A DNA stretch of 64,000 nt from Haloechinothrix_A salitolerans (GTDB lineage Bacteria > Actinomycetota > Actinomycetes > Mycobacteriales > Pseudonocardiaceae), in assembly GCF_039544105.1 (NCBI RefSeq), contig NZ_BAABLA010000119.1; one strand, given 5' to 3'. Under the pieces are notes generated by a model, which did not search any database, was not told the origin of the DNA, and was given only the letters and a program-made list of their open reading frames with translations. Positions 32,384-39,094 of the stretch are shown here, piece after piece. A program made the position numbers and the translations under genes. Every line of letters begins with the position of its first letter. The stretch's first letter is position 1.

Positions 32384-33198
32384 GTCCTCACCGCCTCTCC
32401 GCTCTTGACCCGCTCCACCCAGCGTTCGAACTCCGCGCGGTCACGGCTGATGGCATCCCAGGCCGCGTAGTAGGCGTTGTCGCGCTCGGAGTAACCGTGC
32501 GCATACGACGGATGCGCGCCGCCGGGCACTTCTGCGACCCGGTCCACCACCCACGACGGCAGCACGACGCCGTCCGGTACCGGCTCCAGCTCGTCGACGA
32601 CCTCTTCGACCGTCACCAGGCTGCGTCGCGCGGCGAGCACCGCCTCCTTCTGGACGCCGACGAGCCCCCAGAGCTGGACGTTGCCCGCCCGGTCGGCGCG
32701 CTGGGCATGCACGATCGCCACGTCCGGGTTGATGGCGGGCACCGCGGTCAGGGTCTCGCCGGTGAACGGGCACGTGATCGGCTTGATGGTGTCGGTGACG
32801 TTCGGCAGATCGGTGCCGACATACCCGCGCAGCACCGCGAACGGCAGCCCGGACGCGCCCGCCACGTAGCGGTTCGCCATCCCGGCGTGGCTGTGCTCCT
32901 CGATCTCGAGCGGCACCGGCCAGCCGTGCTGCACGGCGTCGCGGAAGCGGTGCAGCGAACCGACGCCGGGGTTGCCGCCCCAGGAAAACACCAGCTTGCG
33001 TGCGCAACCGGCACCGATCAGCTGGTCGTAGATGATGTCCGGCGTCATCCGCACCAATGTCAGGTCACGCCTGCCCTGGCGGATGATCTCGTGCCCCGCC
33101 GCGACCGGAATCAGGTGCGTGAACCCTTCCATGGCGACGACGTCGCCGTCGTGCACCAGCTCGGCGACGGCGTCGGACAACGACGCCAGCTCAGCCAC
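32380..33198 (-). CDS. pcaI: 3-oxoadipate CoA-transferase subunit A, 272 aa
   Basis: PcaI is the first gene of the operon. It shows the CoA-transferase alpha subunit pattern: VHDGDVVAMEGFTHLIPVAA near the N-terminus, LTLVRMTPDIIYDQLIGAG, KLVFSWGGNPGVGSLHRF and DVAIVHAQRADRAGNVQLWG. The open frame continues to 33285, but GTG 33198 (VAELASLSDAVAELV) is where homology begins and follows a GGGGTGGC run. Two IclR-type dyads lie 28-61 bp upstream. It works as a heteromer with PcaJ. Confidence 0.92.
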   Translation of the reverse strand: MAELASLSDAVAELVHDGDVVAMEGFTHLIPVAAGHEIIRQGRRDLTLVRMTPDIIYDQLIGAGCARKLVFSWGGNPGVGSLHRFRDAVQHGWPVPLEIEEHSHAGMANRYVAGASGLPFAVLRGYVGTDLPNVTDTIKPITCPFTGETLTAVPAINPDVAIVHAQRADRAGNVQLWGLVGVQKEAVLAARRSLVTVEEVVDELEPVPDGVVLPSWVVDRVAEVPGGAHPSYAHGYSERDNAYYAAWDAISRDRAEFERWVERVKSGEAVRT

Positions 33199-33225
33199 GA
33201 TGCCACCCCATTTCGCGCTCCACTT

Positions 33226-33259
33226 GTTCGCTATGCGTACGAAAGTTCTACATATGAAC
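33226..33259. promoter_or_regulatory. Two IclR/PcaR-type dyads before pcaI
   Basis: TTCG-N9-CGAA (33227-33243, inside GTTCGCTATGCGTACGAA) and GTTC-N7-GAAC (33245-33259) lie side by side with centres 17 bp apart. IclR-type Pca/Pob regulators recognise GTTCG-rich palindromes, so these are the likely sites for the regulator encoded at the far end of the operon. Confidence 0.6.
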
Positions 33260-33339
33260 ATAGCGCGGCGTCTGTGGGGCGTCAACGGCCGGCGCGGTGA
33301 ATGACGCCTTCGCCGCGCCCAACGCAGGCACAGCGTCGT

Positions 33340-33838
33340 TCACTGCACGCGCGCCTGCCCGGTGGAACCCCGGATAGCCAGGTGCGAGGGCAGTACGACG
33401 TCGCGGCGCGGCGTGTGGTTGCGAACCGGATCACGCATCGACAGCAGCAGGTCGACCGCGACCCGCCCGGCCTCTTCGAACGGGCCCGCCAGCGTCGTCA
33501 ACGGCGGGGAGCAGAAGTCGGCGCCAAAGATGTCGTCGTACCCGACGACGCTGATGTCCTCAGGCACTCGCACGCCGCGCTCGGCAAAACGGCGCAGCAT
33601 GCCGATGGCGAGCAGGTCGTTATGCGCGATCGCGGCGGTGGCCCCGCTGCCGAACGTCGCGTCGGCCGCCGCCGCGCCGCCGTGCACCGCGCGTGCCGTC
33701 GACGTGGTCGACGATAGCGCTCGGCACCCCGCTGACCTGCCTGCTCACCAGCGTCAGCCGATGGTTCGACGCGAGTTCCTTGATCGCCTTGTCACGCATC
33801 CGGCTCGCCGCGATGACGAAACCGTCCACCGGCCCACC
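33340..33838 (-). pseudogene. LacI-family regulator remnant, internally deleted and frameshifted
   Basis: The minus strand carries two pieces of a LacI sensor domain in different frames. The distal piece (about 33712-33838) reads GFVIAASRMRDKAIKELASN then RLTLVSRQVSGVPSAIVDHV. The proximal piece (33340 to about 33710) reads GATAAIAHNDLLAIGMLRRF, RVPEDISVVGYDDIFGADF and PPLTTLAGPFEEAGRVAVDL. Between them roughly 70 residues expected in this family are missing. The DNA-binding domain is absent altogether; the sequence before the first piece belongs to another gene on the other strand. No functional regulator can be made. Confidence 0.75.
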
Positions 33839-34048
33839 ATGCGGCTGCGGGTCGCCGACGGCTCGCCGCCGTGGTGGGAACCGATGCGCACGTCGACGCT
33901 CGACGTCGAGCGCGCCGACCCTCTCGCGCGGCAGCTCGCCCACTTCCGCTCGGTGATCACCGGGGCGGAACGGCCGCTGGTGACCGGGCGAGAAGGGCTG
34001 GCGACGTTGCGGGCCACCCAGGCGGTCGCTGACGCGACCAAGACCGGC
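33839..34048 (+). pseudogene. Gfo/Idh/MocA dehydrogenase, C-terminal remnant
   Basis: The plus-strand reading MRLRVADGSPPWWEPMRTST, LDVERADPLARQLAHFRSVI, PLVTGREGLATLRATQAVAD, ATKTG matches the last 65-70 residues of Gfo/Idh/MocA oxidoreductases, where a PLVSG-DGLRTLRVTLAV segment ends the protein. The NAD-binding Rossmann domain is missing. The reading runs on without a stop into a dehydroshikimate dehydratase fragment. Such dehydrogenases can oxidise quinate, shikimate or inositols; which one this was cannot be told. Confidence 0.7.
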
Positions 34049-34570
34049 GACCTCATCGCGTCACCGCTGGCACCGGAGCGGGTGCGCGAGCGCTGCGAGT
34101 ACCTAGGGCTGTCGATCGACCTGTACCAGCCGTTCCGCGACTTCGAGGCGGTCTCACCTGAGCAGCTGGAGCGGAACCTCCGACGGGCGCGGCACAAGTT
34201 CGAGCTGATGCGCCGCCTCGGTGCCGACACCGTGCTGGTGTGCTCGTCGGTGTCCCCGGACGCCGTCGACGACGACGACCTCGCCGCCGAACAACTCCAC
34301 CAGCTCGCCAGCGAGGCGGCCGAGCATGGGATACGGATCGCGTATGAGGCGCTGGCCTGGGGGCGGCACGTCAACACGTGGCAACGCTCGTGGGAGATCG
34401 TGCGACACGGCGACCAGCGCGGCGAGTACTTCCATTGCCATACGGAACTGCTCGGCTCCCGGGTGTTCTTCGAGGTGGTGCAGCGCGTCGACGGCTACAC
34501 CGGCTACGGCGCGGTCAACGCCCCAGTGCGGATGGCCGCCCACCGGGACGCCCGCGTGCAGCGGTCATAG
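34049..34570 (+). pseudogene. 3-dehydroshikimate dehydratase (QsuB/AsbF-HPPD type), two fused fragments
   Basis: From 34049 the frame reads DLIASPLAPERVRERCEYLG, SIDLYQPFRDFEAVSPEQL, GADTVLVCSSVSPDA, IRIAYEALAWGRHVNTWQ: the N-terminal part of the TIM-barrel sugar-phosphate-isomerase-like dehydratase. At about 34412 it jumps to RGEYFHCHTELLGSRVFFEV, GYTGYGAVNAPVRMAAH, the extreme C-terminus of the HPPD-like second domain of the same protein family. Some 400 residues between, including metal ligands, are gone. The enzyme makes protocatechuate from 3-dehydroshikimate, which fits the intact pca operon next door. Confidence 0.75.
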
Positions 34571-34583
34571 TCGCGGGCAACCC

Positions 34584-34601
34584 GCCAGTGGTACCACTGG
34601 C
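34584..34601. repeat. Perfect 18-bp palindrome
   Basis: GCCAGTGGTACCACTGGC equals its own reverse complement. It lies 13 bp after the stop of the dehydratase remnant, in the 182-bp gap before the HicA-like gene. It may be a leftover operator or a terminator stem without loop; no other feature is seen in this gap until the promoter at 34706. Confidence 0.7.
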
Positions 34602-34705
34602 ACCGCAATTGCTCCGCATAACGGACATACCGCCTCAATCGCACGCCAGGAAACCTCAGCCAGCCGCAGTCACCGCGACGATAGGTTGGGGCGCACCAGC
34701 AACAT

Positions 34706-34750
34706 CAAGCGTCCCTTTACGTTGACGTCTAGGGACCCTTGAGGTACAGT
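34706..34750 (+). promoter_or_regulatory. HicAB promoter and overlapping operator
   Basis: TTGACG (34722-34727), 17-bp spacer and TACAGT (34745-34750) make a good sigma-70-type promoter. Around the -35 box lies CAAGCGTCCCT (34706-34716) with AGGGACCCTTG (34731-34741), an inverted repeat matching at 10 of 11 positions. This placement is expected for an autoregulating antitoxin. The predicted start of transcription is close to the first codons, so the mRNA leader would be very short. Confidence 0.65.
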
Positions 34751-34752
34751 TC

Positions 34753-34962
34753 GTGGTTAAGGCGATGAAGCTACGCGACATGGAGCGTGCGCTGCTACGG
34801 CATGGTTATCGAGTCAAGTCCGATGACGGCATTCACACCAAGTGGCGTTGCCCGTGTGGACAACACTCGACGAACCTTCCTCGTCACCAGACGATCTCGC
34901 CAGGCGTGGTCAGATCGACCATCAAGCGCCTGAGCTGTTTGCCGGAGGGGTGGTTGCAGTGA
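34753..34962 (+). CDS. HicA-like toxin, 69 aa
   Basis: A small basic protein with the HicA double-stranded-RNA-binding-like fold: MKLRDMERALLRHGYRVKSD, GIHTKWRC, STNLPRHQTISPGVVRSTIK. HicA toxins are mRNA interferases using one conserved His; the His of GIHTKW is the likely equivalent. A CPCG motif in the middle is unusual. Start may be GTG 34753 (GAGG 8 bases upstream) or ATG 34765 (short leader). Its stop overlaps the start of the next gene (GTGA), the usual toxin-first order of HicAB. Confidence 0.8.
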   Translation: MVKAMKLRDMERALLRHGYRVKSDDGIHTKWRCPCGQHSTNLPRHQTISPGVVRSTIKRLSCLPEGWLQ

Positions 34963-35327
34963 CATACCAGGTTCTCGCTAAGCGATGGCCGCTTGGTTGG
35001 GAGCTCCACATCGACGGTGTCGGCGTAACCCAGAGCCGCACCCTGGCCAGCGCCGAAAAGGCGGTGCGCAGTTATCTCACCCTGGACGACGTGGCCGACG
35101 CGGATACGGCGGACATCGTGATCAGCCCTGAGCTGGACGGCAACCTGGCGAGCGAGGCCGAGGCAGCACGAGAAGCCACCCGCCGCGCGGAACAGGCCCG
35201 CGACGAGGCAGCTAGCCAAACCCGCAAGGTCGCTCGCGACTTGAAAGCGGCAGGAATGTCTGGCGCGGACGTCGCCGTGGTGCTCGGCGTGTCGCCCCAG
35301 CGGGTCAGCCAGCTCACGAAGTCGTAG
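34959..35327 (+). CDS. HicB-like antitoxin with C-terminal HTH, 122 aa
   Basis: The N-terminus (TYQVLAKRWPLGWELHIDGV, VTQSRTLASAEKAVRSYLTL) has the HicB partial RNase-H-like fold. A charged helical linker of Ala, Arg and Glu (about 65-95) follows, and the C-terminus GMSGADVAVVLGVSPQRVSQL is a helix-turn-helix able to bind the promoter dyad. GTG 34959 overlaps the toxin stop and has GGAGGGG upstream. It would neutralise the toxin and repress the operon. Confidence 0.78.
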   Translation: MTYQVLAKRWPLGWELHIDGVGVTQSRTLASAEKAVRSYLTLDDVADADTADIVISPELDGNLASEAEAAREATRRAEQARDEAASQTRKVARDLKAAGMSGADVAVVLGVSPQRVSQLTKS

Positions 35328-35332
35328 CGCCG

Positions 35333-36718
35333 CTAGATCGCGGTGCTCGCGGCGGCCAGGAGCTCGGCTACGTGGTCCGGGGCGAGGAGACCTCGTTCGG
35401 ACACGATGTCGGTCACCGTGCGGCCGGACGTGGCGGCTTCCTGCGCGATTCGGGCGCACTCGGCGTAGCCGAGGGCGGGGCTCAGCGCCGTGACGACTCC
35501 CGGCGAGCGAGCCACGGTCTCGGCCAACCGGTCGGCGTTGGCGCGGATGCCCCGCACGCACCGCTTGTCCAGCACGCGACACCCTGCCGCCAGGTGTGCA
35601 CAACCGCTCAGCAGTCGATGCGCGATCACCGGCAGGAAGGCGTTGAGCTGCAACTGCCCCGCCTCGGCCGCCATCGTTACCGTGACGTCGGCGCCGACGA
35701 CGTCGAACGCGATCTGGTTCATCACCTCCGGGATCACCGGGTTGACCTTGCCCGGCATGATGCTCGACCCGCTCTGCCGCGCGGGCAGCGTGATCTCGCC
35801 GAACCCGCTGACCGGGCCGGACGCCAGCAGCCGCAGGTCGTTGCACAGCTTCGACAGCTTCACCGCGAGCCGCCGCAGCACCCCGGACACCTCGACGTAC
35901 GCCCCGGCGTCCTGCGTGGCCTCCACCAAATCGAACGCCGGACGCACCGGCATCCCCGCCAACTCGGCGAGGTGGCGGCAGGCGGCGGCCGCGTAGCCCG
36001 GGTGCGCGTTGAGCCCGGTACCGATGGCGGTGCCGCCCAGGTTGACCTCTGCCAAGGCGTCGCAGACCTGGTCCAGCCGCGTGAGGTCGTCGCGGAAGGT
36101 GAGGCCAAACGCCGCGAACTCGCGTCCCAGCGTCATCGGCACCGCCTCCTGCAACTGCGTCCGGCCCATCTTGACCACCGAGCCGAACTCCTTGCCCTTG
36201 CCGAGCAGGCTCTCGCGCAATGTCGAGACCGCGTTCCGCAACTCGCCCAGCCGCACCCGCAGTGCCAGCCGCAACGCCGTCGGGTAGACGTCGTTGGTGG
36301 ACTGGCCGAGGTTGACGTGCTCGATCGGGTCGAGGTGCCGGTACTCGCCCGGTCGGTGTCCCAGCAGCTCCAGCGCGCGGTTCGCGATGACCTCGTTGGC
36401 GTTCATGTTGGTCGACGTCCCGGCACCGCCTTGCAGGACGTCAACAGTGAACTGGTCGTGGCCCCAGCCGTCCGCGATGTCCGCGCACACCTTGTCGATC
36501 GCCTCCGCGACGCGCGGGTCGAGCAACCCTAGTTCACGGTTGGCCCGAGCGGCGGCGGCCTTCACCCACGCGAGCGCGACGACGAGCTCCCGGTGCGCCG
36601 CGACAGGCGTGCCGCTGATCGGAAAGTTGTCCCTGGCACGAGCGGTGTGGATGCCGTAGTACGTGTCGGCGGGCAGCTCCAGCTCGCCGAGTGAGTCTCG
36701 TTCCAGCCGGACGTCCAT
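35333..36718 (-). CDS. aspA: Aspartate ammonia-lyase (aspartase), 461 aa
   Basis: Aspartase or class II fumarase family: AGTSTNMNANEVIANRALEL, HVNLGQSTNDVYPTALR, TQLQEAVPMTLGREF and the flexible catalytic loop SGSSIMPGKVNPVIPEV with its Ser. Starting RLERDSLGELELPADTYYGI it resembles AspA more than FumC. It converts aspartate to fumarate and ammonia. ATG 36718 with GGAAGG 7-8 bases upstream is favoured over GTG 36724. It is the last gene of the monooxygenase/RidA/amidohydrolase operon, suggesting that the pathway yields aspartate or a close analogue. Confidence 0.88.
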   Translation of the reverse strand: MDVRLERDSLGELELPADTYYGIHTARARDNFPISGTPVAAHRELVVALAWVKAAAARANRELGLLDPRVAEAIDKVCADIADGWGHDQFTVDVLQGGAGTSTNMNANEVIANRALELLGHRPGEYRHLDPIEHVNLGQSTNDVYPTALRLALRVRLGELRNAVSTLRESLLGKGKEFGSVVKMGRTQLQEAVPMTLGREFAAFGLTFRDDLTRLDQVCDALAEVNLGGTAIGTGLNAHPGYAAAACRHLAELAGMPVRPAFDLVEATQDAGAYVEVSGVLRRLAVKLSKLCNDLRLLASGPVSGFGEITLPARQSGSSIMPGKVNPVIPEVMNQIAFDVVGADVTVTMAAEAGQLQLNAFLPVIAHRLLSGCAHLAAGCRVLDKRCVRGIRANADRLAETVARSPGVVTALSPALGYAECARIAQEAATSGRTVTDIVSERGLLAPDHVAELLAAASTAI

Positions 36719-36720
36719 GG

Positions 36721-37950
36721 TCACCCTTCCTCGCCGAGTAGCCGCGTCCGCAATTCGGGCGACGTCGCGGCGTCGACAACGACGTGCGCCATCGCGGCGG
36801 CCCCATCCAGCACGGCGGCGTCGGCGGCCGAACTGACGCAGTGCGCGGCGAATTCCTGTTGGTGGTTGACGGCGGGCAACGAGTCGATCCCGATGTACGG
36901 GTGCATCGCCGGGATGACGCGGGAGACGTTGCCCATGTCAGTGGACGCGCGGTTCATCCGCCCGGCCGGGTCTCCCGCTGGGAACCGACGCCCCAGCGCC
37001 TGCGCGTGCGACCGATAGAACGCCACCAGCCCGGGGTCATTGACGAACTCCGCGTACGGCGGACTTTCCGGCTCGATCTCCAGCTCGCTGCCAGTTGCCA
37101 GCGCGCCTGCCTCGAAACACCGCCGCACCCGTTGCTCGATGACGTCGAGCTGCGCGAGGTCGGCGGCTCGCACGTACCAGCGGCCTTCGGTCAGCTCCGG
37201 GATCGCGTTCGGCGCTTCGCCGCCGCGCGTCTGGACGCCGTGCACCCGTGTGGACATCGGCAACTGCTGCCGAAGGAGACCGATCGCGACCTGACTGACG
37301 GTGAACGCGTCGGCGGCGTTGATGCCCTGTTCCGGGTAGGCGGCAGCGTGCGCGCCCTTGCCGTGGAACCGCACCCGCAAATGGGAGACGGCGAACGGCT
37401 CCGCCTCCGCGACGTCGACCGGGCCAGGGTGCACCATCATCGCCGCGTGGACGCCGTCGAACGCGCCCCGTTCCAGCAGGTAGATCTTCCCGCCGCCGCC
37501 TTCCTCGGCGGGGGTGCCCAGCACGGTCACCCGCAGCCCGAGGTCGTCGGCCAGCGGTCGCAGCACGGTCGCCGCCCCGACCGCCATCGCGGCGATCATG
37601 TTGTGCCCACAGGCATGCCCCAGTCCAGGTAGCGCGTCGTACTCCGCGCAGATCGCCACGTGCAGCGGGCCGGAGCCGGTGGTGGCGGCGAACGCGGTCG
37701 GCAGATCCGCGATGCCAGGCGTGACGTCGTAGCCGAGGTCGTCCAGCAGCCCGCAGAGCCGCCGAGCCGCCCGCACCTCTTCCCAGGCCAGCTCGGGGTC
37801 GGCATGCAGCGCGTGGCTGAGGCCGACGAGGCTGTCGCGGGCGCGGGCCAGCGCGGGGGCGACCGCGTCGTGCGCGGCGGTCACCCGCCGGGACGCGGTC
37901 GCGTGCGCATCGGCGGCTGAACCAGACACGGCCGTGTTCGGGTGCGGCAT
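36721..37950 (-). CDS. M20D-type amidohydrolase, 409 aa
   Basis: A metal-dependent hydrolase of peptidase family M20D (AbgB/HipO-like). Metal and catalytic residues are visible in HADPELAWEE, EYDALPGLGHACGHNMIAA, LGTPAEEGGGGKIYL and VHPGPVDVAE; the dimerisation domain includes FHGKGAHAAAYPEQGINAAD. Such enzymes cut N-acyl or N-carbamoyl bonds or deaminate aromatic amines. ATG 37950 shares a base with the DUF1028 stop and has GGGGA upstream. Coupled genes on both sides imply a dedicated step in the pathway, possibly release of aspartate from an N-acyl precursor (inference). Confidence 0.88.
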   Translation of the reverse strand: MPHPNTAVSGSAADAHATASRRVTAAHDAVAPALARARDSLVGLSHALHADPELAWEEVRAARRLCGLLDDLGYDVTPGIADLPTAFAATTGSGPLHVAICAEYDALPGLGHACGHNMIAAMAVGAATVLRPLADDLGLRVTVLGTPAEEGGGGKIYLLERGAFDGVHAAMMVHPGPVDVAEAEPFAVSHLRVRFHGKGAHAAAYPEQGINAADAFTVSQVAIGLLRQQLPMSTRVHGVQTRGGEAPNAIPELTEGRWYVRAADLAQLDVIEQRVRRCFEAGALATGSELEIEPESPPYAEFVNDPGLVAFYRSHAQALGRRFPAGDPAGRMNRASTDMGNVSRVIPAMHPYIGIDSLPAVNHQQEFAAHCVSSAADAAVLDGAAAMAHVVVDAATSPELRTRLLGEEG

Positions 37951-38624
37951 CACTCGTCCCCCGGCACGCCGAAGCTGGGCGCTCCACCCGGATTCAGTCC
38001 ACGTTGGACGTACGAGTCCTGCTGCGGCTCCCAGAGGTCGAGCAGCGCCCCGAGTTCGGACACCGGATCGCCGTCGGTCCAGTCCACCCGGAGGTCAACG
38101 ACCGGCCATGGCGCGTCGTGCGCGACCAGCAGTCCCGCTGAATGCACCGGCCCTTCCTCGCCGCCGTCCACGATCGCCGCCGACAACGCCGCGAGCAAGC
38201 GACGTGCCATCGGCTGGCCTGCGGTGCGCTCGAACGCCACGGTCATCGCCTTCGGCACGCCCTCGTACGCGAGCAGGTTGCCCGCCGCCACGCAGTTGGC
38301 AGCCTCTACCGCACCAGACGTCCCGAGCGCGTTGCCGCCGGTGAAGCTCACGGGCGCGCCGTCGCGGCCGACCGCGCTGAGCTGCCGGTACTCGATGTGT
38401 GCCTCGGACGCCGCGACCTGCGACACCGCCGCCTCCGCATCGGTGCCCAACTCAAGCAGGTGCAGCAGCCGCTCGCGCAGCCGAGGGTCGGTCACGTTCT
38501 GGGAGCACACCGCACCGACGCCAGGACGTACCGCGGCGCAGCGAGCGGCGACGGCGGGGCTGGACGAGCAAATGGCGACGCCGAACGCCCCCTTCTCGTC
38601 GCGGGCCGCGATAGAGAACGTCAC
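37950..38624 (-). CDS. DUF1028 family Ntn-hydrolase-like protein, 224 aa
   Basis: Begins VTFSIAARDEKGAFGVAICS with the DUF1028 signatures SSPAVAARCAAVRPGVGAV, SQNVTDPRLRERLLHLLELG, SFTGGNALGTSG and DLRVDWTDGDPVSELGALL. DUF1028 has an Ntn-hydrolase-like fold of unknown reaction and is often next to RidA and amidohydrolase genes. GTG 38624 overlaps the RidA stop (GTGA). Here it probably hydrolyses an amide or imine-type intermediate between the monooxygenase and aspartase; this is a context guess. Confidence 0.88.
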   Translation of the reverse strand: MTFSIAARDEKGAFGVAICSSSPAVAARCAAVRPGVGAVCSQNVTDPRLRERLLHLLELGTDAEAAVSQVAASEAHIEYRQLSAVGRDGAPVSFTGGNALGTSGAVEAANCVAAGNLLAYEGVPKAMTVAFERTAGQPMARRLLAALSAAIVDGGEEGPVHSAGLLVAHDAPWPVVDLRVDWTDGDPVSELGALLDLWEPQQDSYVQRGLNPGGAPSFGVPGDE

Positions 38625-39094
38625 AGCTTCTCCCCTCGTCGTTCGGCTTCCCGCCACCGCAGTTCGGCCGCCTCGGCGGCGCGCGTGGCGGGGATGACGG
38701 CGGTGACGTCGATCTCGACCAGCCACTCCGGCCGCGCCAGGGCATCCACCACCAAACCGGTGGACACGTAGTGCACGCCCTTCAGGCGACGCCCGAGTAC
38801 CCGGTAGACCGACTCGCGGTAGCGGATGTCGACCAGGTACACGGTGATCTTGACGATCTCGTCGGGCTGGCTGCCGCACTCGCGCAGCAGCAGCTCGACG
38901 TTGTCCATCGCCTGCTCGGCCTGCGCCTCGACGTCGCCGATGCCGACGCTCTCGCGGGTGCCGAGGTCCTGCCCAATCTGGCCGCGTAGATACACCGTGT
39001 CGCCAGCGACGACGGCCTGTGCGAGGTCGTTGTTCAGGCTCTGCTCCGGGTAGGTGTCGGCGGTATTGAACCGGCGGATGCGCTCGTGGATCAT
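38621..39094 (-). CDS. RidA/YjgF-family protein, 157 aa
   Basis: A Rid-superfamily protein (imine/enamine deaminase or related). QAVVAGDTVYLRGQIGQDL, AQAEQAMDNVELLLRECGSQ, DEIVKITVYLVDIRYRESV and RPEWLVEIDVTAVIP give the fold. The conserved Arg before the C-terminal strand is replaced in context by the RPEWLVEID segment, so subgroup is not certain. Family members speed hydrolysis of aminoacrylate-like products, as RutC does in uracil breakdown and AmnD in 2-aminophenol breakdown. ATG 39094 overlaps the monooxygenase stop (ATGA). Confidence 0.88.
   Translation of the reverse strand: MIHERIRRFNTADTYPEQSLNNDLAQAVVAGDTVYLRGQIGQDLGTRESVGIGDVEAQAEQAMDNVELLLRECGSQPDEIVKITVYLVDIRYRESVYRVLGRRLKGVHYVSTGLVVDALARPEWLVEIDVTAVIPATRAAEAAELRWREAERRGEKL

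Noticed and set aside
33340..33687. Short LacI-type gene as an intact regulator
   Set aside because: It lacks the HTH and half of the sensor domain, and the next piece of the same domain is in another frame; treated as a pseudogene.
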